From positions 15,170,746 through 15,234,745 of the forward strand of contig NC_135555.1 in NCBI RefSeq assembly GCF_964340395.1: DNA of 64,000 nt. Reading direction: 5' to 3'. A program made the position numbers and the translations under genes. Shown in pieces: positions 29,811 to 50,570 of this stretch (position 1 is the first letter of the stretch; every line of letters starts with the position of its first letter). Under the pieces are notes generated by a model, which worked only from the letters and a program-made list of their open reading frames with translations, did no database searches and was not told the origin of the DNA. This DNA comes from Glandiceps talaboti (lineage: Eukaryota > Hemichordata > Enteropneusta > Spengelidae).

Positions 29811-31396
29811 GCAATGTTTGTACGATTTTTCTCAACCCAGATGCTTTGTTTCAGGTTAAAATGGTTTCAGTTGTAGCGATATATATACACCTGCTCTGTT
29901 TGGTCGGTATGCATGAGATGTGTCTCCTTCACAACTCCCACTATTGATAGAACCATACGGACACCGATAAAAGGCCCATACTAATTTAATATCAAATACA
30001 ACAACTTCTATAGTCACACTACATAAAATTCAGCCCTTTTTGTTGAGTCCGCAATTAAACCAAACATTCCTATAAAGATCTTATCACAATTAAGGCTTAT
30101 ACTAATTGATATTTGTAGAGGACATTACAACAAGCAAGCTAATACTTAGTACCTTGTGTTCCTTTTTTCAACTGAACTGCAGAATGTTCCTTGCACTTTT
30201 AGATGGAAATAATCATATTCAAAGCCAGAAAATGATTGATATTTCAATTGTGCCACGGAGCATGAGATTATATTGGAGCTTATTACGCAGCCATAGACAC
30301 ATTATAGTTGTTGATAGACCTGCCATTCTACTTGTACATCTCACGTAATGGAGATTACAATGATGTCGGTATAGTGATACTGGGAGTACATAAAATGATA
30401 ATAACTCAGGTGGGAACAGGAAGTCAGTGGAAATTAACTCATTATGAATATAAATATGATGTAATCCTGAAGATAATTATACGGTTGATAAAACAATACA
30501 CACATTTCACATACATACATACATACATACATGTTCACACGTTGAACACTATTTTCGTAATAATAAACATTACCTCAGAGTGTATTTAGAAGGTGAATAA
30601 AATACACATACTACAAGGTAGACGGTATAATGGCAGGGGGAAAGCGATGGTTTCACACAGAAATACACTGAAAAAATACTAGCTCATCATGCAAGTTTGG
30701 AATAGTTGGGCCGAAGATAGGGATGAAGACGGAATGGACAAAAAGTCACAATAATTGTGGACGGTATTGCATTGTAGTTTGAATGGTGTATTTTACTACA
30801 ACTTGCGAGAGGTAGACGGTACTACTATTGCTTCGTAATACACGACATTTCAAAAGTTTGAATGATGTATTTCATTTGCATGTAATTAATATGCTGTTTC
30901 TTTACACTAGACACAGATAAACAATTTCGCTGAAAGTTGTATTTTTGATGTCAGTAGCCAGGTTTACGTTTTATCAGTGGCGATTAAATTTCATATCACT
31001 AGTAGCACACACATGATGGATGTGATTGTATTGAGTAGTTTGTAGTATGAATGTCCTGCATAATAATATCAAGCAAATACAAAGTGGTATGAAATACACT
31101 GTACATTGGGATGTAAATTGCTATTTTCGTCGTGCAACATAGCGATATACGTGTGTGACATTGAATGTTGACACAGGCGTGTATCCAGTTTGTTGACACG
31201 TGTCAGCTTCGATTGGAAGTCACGTTGGCGTCAGGGTGTCTTGTCGAAAATCAAAACATAAACAATGGGTGTATGAACTTTTTCCTGGTAAGAATATGAC
31301 ACCATTGAAGTATTAGCCGGGGTACAAGATAAATGCCATCCTGGCAATACACGCCTCCTACGTCGGCGTGTATTTACCCGGACGGCATTTATTACT

Positions 31397-31520
31397 TGTA
31401 TACATACATACATACATACATACATACATACATACATACATACATACATACATACATACATAGGTACCACACATACACACACACACAAACAAACACACAC
31501 ACACACACATACACATACAC
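31397..31520. repeat. TACA and AC microsatellites
   Basis: A TACA array (about 31397-31462) is followed by an AC-rich run to about 31520. Confidence 0.95.
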
Positions 31521-32789
31521 ACGCCCACTGGGTTCACTGCAAAACCTTCTACATACGATATCATAATTACAGACAATTCAAAATCTACCCTCGGGTTAGA
31601 ACAGTTTACAAACGAAATTATTTGTCAATCAATCCACGTACCGGTGTACGTTTTCATATTGATGATATGCATGAGTAGACAGAAAGTCACATTAAATGTA
31701 TCTCGAGTGGGATTCAGTAACCATGGAAACGTTTCATCAATGATTGACAGAAACTGTCATCAGCGATTTAGAAAATGATTTTGTTCTTGACATTGATAAT
31801 GGAACCCCTTAGGTGACTGAACTTTAACCCCCACCAAACACATAGCTTCACTTTGAGGCATCCAATCTGTACGAAATGTGTGCGGGCACTCTGTAAATAT
31901 AATAGGTGTAATGCATGCATCGAATACAGCATAGTCACACGACAGACTTCGGCTAGGTCGTTCACAGTGAATATATTTTGGGGTCAGAAGGGAACGTTGA
32001 ATAGAACCATATAAGTAGAATGCATGAGGTATGAGGTAATTGAAGAATCAACTAGAGAAGTCGAGGTTGAAGGATACGCGTTCTGCGTTCATTCTCGTTC
32101 TTTCGAAGACATATATAAACCAAGCTTATTTTCCTCAATTTGTAGCAAACCTACAAAATACACCAATAATGTACACTCGGGTCACATTGGTTCAGTTATT
32201 TTCCTATTACTTTTCAGGTTAATTTTCTCTATAGAATGTACTATCTCAATCAGCGATTGTACGAAGGATGGAAATAATATAAAACACATAAAGAGACAAA
32301 AAAATGAATTTAAAAGATTGCAGAATCACGAAACTGCTCTCAGTTGAAGCCATCAAGGTAATGAAATGAAGATATAGCTTCGACAATTGTAAAACTGGAA
32401 GTTTATTAACACTAAATATATTCTCATTTAGTTTTACTGGTTTTCTGTATTTCACCTTGCAAAAGCTATGAACGACAAACTTTTATATCGTTGTAAGTTC
32501 TTCTATTTAAAAAGGAATACCTTTTGTTTTCAACGATGAAGACATTGCCTACGGCTAAAGTTGTCAATTTCCTCTCATCGACAGAGTGTTACTCATTATA
32601 GTAATTGGTTAGGTTCACAGCGATGCTGAATAATGCCGCTCTTTTCGCGTGTCGTGATTTGAACAGGAAATGCATAAAGTCAAGTTTACTTCATGTATGC
32701 TTTAACGTATGGTATGCTCCTCGGAACTGGAAAAAAATCAAGAAAATTCAATCCCTTTTCAATAAAAACGAAGACAAGAAATGATCATG

Positions 32790-32790
32790 A

Positions 32791-32886
<96 letters not shown>

Positions 32887-32924
32887 GGTGGTGGTGGTGG
32901 TGGTGGTGGTGGCGATGATGACGG

Positions 32925-32982
<58 letters not shown>

Positions 32983-33064
32983 AATGATAATGATGGCGAT
33001 GATGATGGTGGTGATGATGATGATGGTGGTGGTGGTGGTGGTGGTGGTGGTGGTAGTGGTGGTG
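32790..33064. repeat. GAT / GGT trinucleotide microsatellite
   Basis: Alternating blocks of GAT and GGT over about 275 bp. Frames through it would give poly-Met/Val on one strand and poly-His on the other, and have no domain context. Confidence 0.97.
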
Positions 33065-33380
33065 AGCGTAACCTAGAATGCTTGAATCAACATGGGCTAT
33101 CAACGACGCAATATGCAAGGTCACCAAAGGTCATCAACTCCAGATAAACCTTTAGCCACACAATAGTACTGTTAACTTACAACTTAAAAGTTTTTCCGAT
33201 GCCTGTACAGTTTTCATCTTCATATTTGTAACTATAGAATCTTTTGACATTTATTTGGACATTATCATTGCACCATGTACTTTACTAGAAAGCGTTCGGC
33301 CAGCTACCTTTGTATGTATTTTTTAGGGTTTTTCCTTCAAAATGCTAACTGGGATTAAACAGAAATAAATGTTCCTTAGA

Positions 33381-33494
33381 AGGTGGTGGTGGTGGTGGTG
33401 GTGGTGGTGGTGGTGGTGGTAGTAATGGTGGTGGTGGTGGTGGTGGTGGTGGTGGTAGTGATGTTGGTAGTGACAACGATGATGATGACGATGA
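33381..33494. repeat. GGT trinucleotide microsatellite
   Basis: A GGT array with a few GTA and GAT interruptions, about 300 bp from the previous GAT/GGT array and probably of related origin. Confidence 0.95.
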
Positions 33495-34089
33495 CGACGA
33501 CTTACCACAACTAGATACTTTGGAGACTTATTGACGAATAAATCAGTGTCTCGTGACAACTACAGCTATATCGCTCATACATTTACCGATTCCTGGGTTT
33601 TATTTACTATAAGATGAATAGCCTATTAGTTACAGACATACATTGGGTTATATTTTACCACTCATTGTCTATATAAAGCGACAAGTTCCATTGCCAGATT
33701 GCAAGAGTGACATAATACCATATCTAATATATATGTAATCAGTTCGAAATATATATACATAATATACAGTGTCATGAAAATATTTTACAACGTCAAGATC
33801 AGGACTTGTTCCCAGCCCGAGTTCACAACTGTCTAAATGTGTTGTTTTAGTCGAAAATGCCATTCATGGAAAAAACATAAGGTAATAACATGCACATATT
33901 GTACTTAATTAAAATCATGATGTGGTAGTCAACGACTTTCAAGAATCTCATGGACGAAAGGTACAAGAATATATTCTATAATTTAGCACACATGAAAACT
34001 GGGTGAGCTTAATTATACTCAAGTCAAAAGTTTTCCAAAAAGTCAGACTCGACCAAAGAAAAATATGCTATGTTTCATATTACGCTCAA

Positions 34090-34370
34090 TAGGTAGGTAG
34101 ATTTTTTATTTTATTTGTGAGTGTCTAGTTCATTTAGTTATGTTTTCCGTCGTTTTCCGTATGGTTTCTGTGTTATTGGTTTCTTCCCATCAGATGTGCA
34201 GCCATAACAGGTTAGGAGAACAGTTGCTAGTTGTATATTGTCTTTTTAAATTGATCGTGATTTTATTATCTTTATCTCGAATATATGGGAGAAAAATGTA
34301 GGATCGGTAGTAAAAAAAAACTAGATGGGATCGGGTAACCGGAACCAAACAATTTTTCTTACGCCCTAGC
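34090..34370. mobile_element. MITE-like element family A, copy 2 (5' truncated)
   Basis: From TAGGTAGATTTTTTATTTTA it parallels 54040-54378, including GTGAGTGTCTAGTT, CATCAGATGT, ATTGTCTTTT and the right end CGGAACCAAACAATTTTTCT. The left terminal repeat is absent. Confidence 0.75.
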
Positions 34371-34392
34371 TTGTAACAGAGCATCGTAACGT

Positions 34393-34488
34393 CAGCATAA
34401 CATATGGGTGTAAAACTGTATTAAAATGTAATAATATATTCAGCATAACATATGGGTGTAAAACTGTATTAAAATGTAATAATATATT
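34393..34488 (+). repeat. Perfect 48-bp tandem duplication
   Basis: The unit CAGCATAACATATGGGTGTA followed by 28 more bases occurs at 34393-34440 and, without a mismatch seen, at 34441-34488. This looks like a recent event. Confidence 0.95.
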
Positions 34489-35123
34489 CAGCGTACGTGA
34501 CATGTCAACAGATATTACCTTCGTAGTGATCAATCATGACAACACCAACGTGTTTTCTATTAAATCTACATATAACACACATGGCTTGTTCATCAGTAGG
34601 TGAATCCAAAAAAAAAATTAAAAATAGTGAAGACCCCTGGGTGACACGTAGCTCATGTCACCACTAATTTCCATCAAAATACTCGTATAATCACTCAAGG
34701 GCCACTTAACAAATGACTCCGTATATTACATCAAGTTTATACGTGAATTATGCACGTAAATACATTCCATCCTACCCGAACAGTCTTTGCTACATCTGTA
34801 AGTTATTAGATTGGCATGCCTGGGTCTGTCGTCACGACAACAAGAGAACCTCTGATGTACCCTATAGGATGTAAGCGTTGCATGCGGTGTACCAATATAT
34901 ATAGTACAATGGAGCCAGCCAAGTTGAAACAAATAGTCGCTAGGCTCCACGAAAGCCTTACTCACATTTGTGCATTTTATTATCATGCTCGACAACTGTC
35001 TTTTTACTGACATCAGTAATTCTGATCATCTGGATTATCAAACACAAATCGCACTAACATCGTTACATGTTATCATCTGGTACGACAGACATTGAAGTAC
35101 AATTGTTATAGCAGACATGCTTG

Positions 35124-35511
35124 CAAAAAATGGATACATTGTTATAATCTATATTATTTGTTGACGATCAGCTAAGATAATGATAGCACACACACAAGAA
35201 AATGTATCAATTTTGGTAAGATCTTTTGTCATCCTAGACGATAAAATGTAGCATTTTTTTGTAATATGCTGGAAGCGCCATACGATGACAAGAAGCAGTG
35301 TTAGTACAGAAATATATGCCAAAATGGATACATTGTTACAATCTATATTATTTGTTGACGATCAGCTAAGATAATGTTAGCACACACACAAGAAAATGTA
35401 TCAATTTTGGTAAGATTTTTTGTCATCCTAGACGATAAAATGTAGCATTTTTTTGTAATATTCTGGACGCGCCAGACGATGACAAGAAGCAGTGTTAGTA
35501 CAGAAATATAT
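35124..35511 (+). repeat. 194-bp tandem duplication, ATGTAGCAAT family, locus 2
   Basis: Two adjacent copies (35124-35317 and 35318-35511) differ at a handful of bases. Each contains GAAAATGTATCAATTTTGGT and GATAAAATGTAGCATTTTTT, related to the repeats at 29320-29810. Confidence 0.92.
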
Positions 35512-36369
35512 TAAGTACGCTAAACCACGTTTTCAAGTCGACTGGCTTCCATTATATGAATGTTGAGATATCCGTACTTTATTATTATATTAGTGACAAT
35601 ACAGAATTTCAGTCTTCGGCTACACCTATATAAGCTGCCGCAATGTCTGACTCTTTTTTCTTTTTTTTCTTTTTAAAAAAAAATATGTAATGTTTACTTG
35701 CATCGTTGCATTCAGGAAAACCAATATTGCGAGGCTTAACTTTCCCTACCACCTGTACCTTAAACTGGCACAAGCTAAGTTCATAAGCATTTTGCTTTCG
35801 TGATGAAAATACTTACATACACAACATCGATGTATTGATTTAATATAATGTTAATGTTTCGATGCATACCTTCTATTACATTACAATTTCTGTTCTGGCA
35901 TTCTTAGAACTGTTGATTGCATAGTAGATACGTATGATAAATTACGTCACTGGATTGTTCATAAGTTATATCCTATTACCAGGTTTGAGTTCATTCAATT
36001 ACAAGTGGTGGTTTGAGAGTGCATCAGTTAGTAGAATACTATGAATACCTTTTAGAATAAATAACATCCCTAAAACATATAAAACTCATCAGCTTGTGCC
36101 CCTTTAATATTAAACATAAATTTGATAAAAGAGACCTCTCAAGAGTACACTATATCTGTCTAGTAGAGACACTAATTTCAAGATAAATTACCTTGATTTT
36201 TAAACACGTCATTTTATTGGGAAAACGTGTTTTCATTTGGTAGCTTTAATGTAAAAATTTGACGACATCTTACAATTAGACCATGAAAAAAAAATATCCC
36301 TGGATAAAGCTGCTGTATTGATATCTTTTGGTCTCTTGTAATTTTCAAAGACGAAAGGATGACAAGTGA

Positions 36370-36505
36370 AGCGATCATGATTGAATGGTTAGAGTGGCTT
36401 GAATCTGTAAGTCTGTTAAAGTTACTGGTTCGAGTCTCGCAGCTAAATACAGTCCTTGGGCAAGATTTGAACCACTATTTTGCCTCATCAGTCAACACAG
36501 ATGCA
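36370..36505 (+). mobile_element. tRNA-derived SINE
   Basis: TGAATGGTTAGAGTGG at 36382-36397 resembles a pol III A box and GGTTCGAGTCTC at 36427-36438 a B box, at normal tRNA spacing. The segment downstream, GTCCTTGGGCAAGATTTGAA, resembles conserved central domains of several animal SINEs. The cloverleaf is degenerate, so it is not a functional tRNA. The 3' end is not clear. Confidence 0.65.
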
Positions 36506-38844
36506 TAATTTTCGAACTGCTAAAGAGAGAGGTTGATATGTGAATGATTTGATCATGTGCGCTTTTACAGGCTGAGGAGATTTACACTTCCGCTATCATT
36601 TGATGGAGGAACTGAGATTGATTGTATGCTCCACAGGGTGTTGAAGACGTGTAAAGTTCGTTGTGCCGTTATAGGTTTATGCCAAATGTAATCATTTGTA
36701 AAAAGCGTGTTCAGTACTTTGCGATGAATGTGTTAGTGAGGAATTCATTCATAGGAAGAATACAACAAATATCACTGTTCATGTAGTCATTTTTATTTAT
36801 CCCAACCAATAATCAAACATAGCTTTCCTTACTTCTTATCACTAGCCTAATATACTTTCAAAGTCGACAGTTGATTTTACGGTCAAAAATACATTAATTA
36901 CAGGCAAAAAATTAAGGTCTATCTTACCTAAGTTTTTTTTTTTTTTTTTTTTTTTTAGAACGAACGCATATTTGAAGTACGCCTGCCCAAGGCTGTAAGT
37001 TTGTAGGAGACATGAAACCACGCAAACATCGTCTTCCTTGAGGACGAGTCTTAAGGTGTGTCCTAATTTCTGAAATTGATGATTGCCAATGATATCCATT
37101 CTGCCTATCCCCAGGGACAGAATTAATCACCGTATGAAATCACCAGTGAAATGGTAAATTCAGTGATCCATACGTACCGGTATAAAGATTACCATAATCT
37201 GATCAAGATTTTAGACAGACAAACGTTGATTGCAGACGACACTCGGATGGATTGATTTCATCAAGTCATATAGCCAGTGATATACTCACTAAAGGACATT
37301 TCACCTTCTTTCAAATAAAACGGGACTGCGGCGTTGAGCCTGGGTAATAATTATGAAGGGGGGGGGGGGGTTGATGCCATAGGGAAACGTTTCCTTTATA
37401 TTGTAATAGAAAAGATGGAGAAGATAGATACCTTAGGGATGGAATGCTAGTTTTGAATATTTTGTGTATTTATCTGATTCATCGAAAATAAGATAAGGTC
37501 GTGGTGGTGCATCGAAAACATGTCAGGTTCTACCTCAGATATAATGATCTTATAACTAATGGATTGATTTTGACATTTGACCATGATATTAAAGGTTAAT
37601 GTCAAATTGGATATACAAACCAGAAAGGTGTATCGAAGTTACAGATATACACAGTAATATAGGCATGTACACGTGAAGGTCTTGTCGGTACATATCCTTT
37701 GAAGACATGTGACTGATTCTATCCCTGTATAAAAAGTGTCTGTGATATGGCAACAACTTACTTAATTTAGACATTTAACCTTGAAAGTAAAGGTCAAGGT
37801 CAAATTTGATATACCACTGGGAACGATTTCAACTATACACGCACAGAGTTAGATGAAAGCACTACATGTCCTAGTTCATGATTGGCATACAACTGTTTTG
37901 GAGGAGAAATATTAACAATGTAGTCCATGTATAACATGATTGGATGAGAAACTAACAAATGCCACTCCCTACCCCATGCAGCGTAGTTAACTTTGTTAAA
38001 AACTTGAAAGTTAAATTATAGGTAGGCAGTTAGAGTCCAACTATAAGGCCTTACATTGAATCATCAACAATACACTTAAAGAATGTTATTTTCCACATTT
38101 TTCCCAACCAATCAGAATGATGCTAAGCATGCATTCGAGTTAATACAGCTCTGCTAGCTCCCTTCTATACGATGCCCTCAATCTTTTCGAGAAATATTTC
38201 ACTATTCAGTTTTTCAATCTGCTAAACGTTCACAATGAAAATTGAAGACACAGGGGGGGGGGGGAAATAAAATGTTTGGGATTTAGAGAAAATCATCTCG
38301 GATTCCTTCCGATGACACGTACACCCACACTGACGACCACAAGGGACAAATGACTTTAGGAATATGTACAGATGCATTTTAATACCAATCGCATAAGAAG
38401 CTTACTGGATATTCAAAGTTGGGTGATTAGACATTCTCGTGTACTGAGTGTGTTCCTAATAACTTAAATGATAATATTCATTTTTTTAGATTACTTATTT
38501 GTCCAAAATGACTACACGCTTTTCGTTATTTCATTCTTTCCTCGAACAGAGTATGACGGGAAGAGTATTTTATTACACCCATTCTTAATAGCGTATATTG
38601 AATAAATCCGCTAAATAGAATTCTATAACTTCGTCTCATATGGCATGCACAAAGACACCAAAATCCTGTCATTTACCCAAATCTTTCCAAATTGTCCTAT
38701 TTAATAGATGAATGGATAGAAACGGTTGAAAAAGGAGTTAGGCTGGGATTCGATAATGATTTGGCAATCATTATAATAAATTGAATACGTATAATCAACA
38801 GAAATAAAGACGCCTATAGCTGCGGATATATATAAAGACGGCTT

Positions 38845-38847
<3 letters not shown>

Positions 38848-38878
<31 letters not shown>

Positions 38879-39013
38879 TGTGTATGTGTGTATGTATGTG
38901 TGTTTATGTATGCATGTATGTATGTATGTATGTATGTATGTATGTATGTATGTATGTATGTATGTATGTATAGGTAGGTAGGTAGGTACGTACGTACGTA
39001 TACATACATACAT
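38848..39013. repeat. GT / TATG / GTAG compound microsatellite
   Basis: A GT array, then TATG, GTAG and TACG units, about 630 bp upstream of the receptor gene start. Confidence 0.95.
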
Positions 39014-39644
39014 TCGTGGGTATTCATGTATGTCCTATGGCCATTATCCTTCCATACAAACACCTGATGTGTGGTAAGGCGATAAAACATTTATCAAAGT
39101 CTGAAAAATCACATTCAGATTTTTTTTATTATTCCCATATTGGAACGATGTATATATAATTTAAAAGTAATGGGATTGCATATGGTACAAATGTCACTCG
39201 TAGAAAGTGTCAAGCGAACAGATGGAATGCTGTATGCTTCGTCAATACTCAGGCTGAACACAGTGTATCATTTTCCTACACTTAGCAGATGTTTTTTCAA
39301 AGTATTTTTAGTTTCTGTTACTCTTAAGATCCTTGACGCATATGGACAGTTGATCCGAATGTGAAGTCGGTGGGGACGGGCACGCAAGTGTTATAAGATT
39401 ACTTACAATTCCTTATCTGGTCTGTGTTTTTCATCATAGTGTCAAGTAATGGTCCACGTCATGAGATCAATTTGTTTATAATAGTCCGAGTAATGCTGCG
39501 AGGACGTCTTCAATAATGATGCGCGTTTCGCACCGATCAGACAAACAAGGTATATGAGTTTGACTATGACGACACGTGCTCAGCATACTTATCATAAACC
39601 CTCAACCTTCCACCGATCATAGCCGCGGCCCAACATTTCGCAAC

Positions 39645-46961
<7,317 letters not shown>

Positions 46962-48746
46962 GTAAGTATTTTATTTTTACTCAGAATGTGTCTAACGAGA
47001 TCCCTCGAGACCTTACGTGATTTCAGTCGTGGCTGAAATTCCTTCGCGCAGTGTAACTGATTGTTACACTTAGTAAAAATGTCGAACGTAATGATAATTC
47101 GATTGGATCGAATGACATTCTCAATGGATGATATAACCGTCACGACTCGAAGCACGCAAACATCTTAGTATTAACGTTTATTTATGAGGGTCTGGGAATC
47201 TCAATCCGTCACGGTCTTGCAGATTATGTTTAGGTACATGTATTGACGAGACGCTAATTTGGATGAACGGGACACACTGATCGTGATCGCTATTTAAGAG
47301 ATAAACAGAGCATTATAAACTGTAACCACTAGACTAATATAATAAACGCACCAAGATAGATCGTAGAAATTAAATATGCGTCACCCGTTGAAAACTTGAC
47401 AGTGCTACCGAGGCTTTGTCTGAATAAACTCGTTCTATAGGGATCTCATTAGATTAAATCACGGGCAAAGTCTGTATAAGTTATTTATCTGAGTTTAAGA
47501 CTTGCGGAGAAAAACATGTTGTTTTTTTCATTCAGTCTCTATTTCCTGACGTTTGCGTCTGTTCCTATGTCAATATCCCAATAGAAATCCTCCTTTAAAA
47601 ACTAATTCCATGTATGATTGCAATCGATAACAGTTCTGATAGCACCATATATTTCTTGGAGGCGGTTGATATGTATGCGAAATCGTGACTGTGTTAAGTT
47701 CGTTTTGCCTTTGGCTTTTGAAGCTAAATATTATAATTTCCTGACCTAAGAAACATAAAATGAATGAAGGGATAGAACGCTGTATGTACTGTTTTAGTAA
47801 GCAAATTGCATCATTTTGACTGTGTATAGCTCGAGGTACATATAGTTGCAGTATAATGTTTTACATTCATGTTCATTGGTAATATGGTATCGTTTGATAT
47901 GAAGGCAGTAGAAAAGTAATAGACTTGTTCGTTCGTGTTTCCAAACAAAATATTTGCTCGAGGTATAAACACACAATGTCTCGCCATGTCGTCTTCACCA
48001 GTCATCCTTCCAAAACAAATGGACATTTCCACTGGTGATTGAATGTCTTGGACGGTGACTGAAAGAGGCCTGGGATTTATGATGCTGTACATCCACAGAT
48101 AACTAACACCATACTTGTCTGTGTGTCATCATATTTGAATATAAAAGTCACAATGTTACAAATATTGACATTGTATTATAAAAAAATATATCAATCTCTT
48201 CGTAGTCTTTGGAATGATGAAATTTCATTAAAACCATGCAATAAGTATAATTGCTTAGTAGCAATTGCAGATATCACATCAGATATCACGTGCTCAGAAC
48301 ACCTGTATTATTGGATACTTATCAATGTTCATAAGATGACAGTATTATGCCCATCATGTTTTCAAGGGAAATATCAATATTGGATGAGATTCCATATTAA
48401 GACTCTCTTTATAGTAATGATCATACATCAAACTAACAAAAAATAAACTTGAGGGTTGATATAACAAATAACCAACGTGTACGTGTATAACCGGTGAAAT
48501 GACACACGCACTGCCTGCAAGGTCACGTATATTCGATGTCCCTGTCGTACACATTACTATATTTATTCTGACGCATGTACGACACGGCCTGCTGGCAGTG
48601 TTCATGGACAGCATGCTAAGGAAATGCTATTCACATCGAAACGTTGATGTAAAACGTTTCTCTTGGGATCTGAACTAGTGTTGCAACGTTGACTCGAAAC
48701 ATTTCAACTCGTGCATCGAGTTATTATATAAGCTTAAGCCGAGAAA

Positions 48747-49006
<260 letters not shown>

Positions 49007-50156
49007 CCAATGTGGTTACACAATGTATAAATACACTGGTCTGTATACATGTATATATATGTTTGTTTGTTCGTTATTTCACTGTAAGTTTTATGTTTTC
49101 TGCAAACCCTACAAATCGTACAACTAACAGTCTTTTATACAGTCTTCTCCGCTACTCAAAAACAATCTCGCAATGGGAAAAGGATAGCAAGATAAATAAG
49201 ATATTGAACGTGCATGCATTGTCAGGTACTTGAATGACGTCAGAACTGTATTCTATCGTCCATGCTGCATCAAAGTACAATGTGTGTTGGTCCAGTGTAA
49301 CTAATTTTTTTTTACAGACTAAATGACTCTTTTAAAAGCAACTACGTGCACATTTTAGAAGCAAAATACTAAATCTATGGATACTGCATATGAATACTAA
49401 AAGCATTTACTAGTACGAGATACTGAATAACGCCGGACAAATATTGTGGGGTTGTACTCATGCACACACGTTCAAAAAACATGTCGATGAATTTGTTGAC
49501 TTCACCTTGCACAAAAATGACACTATTCCGGTGGACAGCAGTACATATGATGTATACTGATAAATTGTATTATGAAACGTTTGCACTTAAATGAATTAGT
49601 ATAAACGAATGAGCTGAGCTCCCCCATTAACAATGGGTCAATTTGATAGAAAATGGCATGGTTAAGGTGTGTAATTAAGTACACTGTAGGATATTAAATG
49701 CTGGACATGATGTCTATTGTTGTAAATTCCATGCGTCGTTATTTCATCATATGTTGAAATTTACATTAATGGGAAAAAGGGCATCATGACAATTTCCTGG
49801 AGAAAATTTTATATCAGTGAATGAAGGACCCACAAATAGACGGTTTCTGAATATGTGTTCTCTGTTTATGTCTAACGACCCAATTAGCCGTTATTAATAA
49901 CATATCACTTCTTGCTTGAATGAAGTTAATTTCATCACATAATTCAATCTGTAGAAAAAGTGTATCAGAACGTTTTCAATCTAAAAAACAAAAAAAAGAA
50001 ATCGGTCAGAAACATGGTTATTGAGAAATTTATCAATGTACAGATAATTGACGTCATTTGTCATGCCCTTCTCTATTATAACTTTAGTGTCTGTAAATGT
50101 ATGTTTAATATTCATACATTAGTGAGATGGAAATATAGTAATATAATTATACTATA

Positions 50157-50570
50157 CGACGCGACTCGATACGATACGATTCGATGCCCTGCGATGCGCT
50201 GCGATACGATACAATGCAATGCAATGCAATGCGATGCGATGTGATGCCGCACCAAGCAATACAATACAATACAATACAATACAATACAATACGATACGAT
50301 ACGATACGATACGATACGATACAATGCAATGCAATGCAATACAATACAATACAATACAATACAATACAATACAATACAATACAATACAATACAATACAAT
50401 ACAATACAATACAATGCAATGCGATGCGATACAATACAATGCAGTACAATACAATACAATACAATACAATACAATACAATACAATACAATACAATGTAAT
50501 ACAATGTAATACAATACCTCACAATACAGTGTTGTGCAGTGCAGTGCAGTGCAGTGCAGTGCAGTACAAT
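50157..50570. repeat. ACAAT / ACGAT / GCAAT pentanucleotide satellite
   Basis: Over 400 bp of pentamers in which block composition changes (ACGAT, GCAAT, GCGAT, ACAAT, GCAGT). ACAAT is the same pentamer, in another rotation, as the array at 45077. Confidence 0.97.

Noticed and set aside
32693-33127. Poly-Met/Val and poly-His open frames
   Set aside because: They are translations of the GAT/GGT microsatellite.
39576-39644. Upstream in-frame start for the receptor gene
   Set aside because: The extra 23 residues are polar and precede a normal signal peptide; the start at 39645 has better initiation context.
39470-39644. Receptor promoter with TATAAT near 39477
   Set aside because: A single AT-rich hexamer in AT-rich DNA is not evidence of a promoter; the transcription start is unknown.
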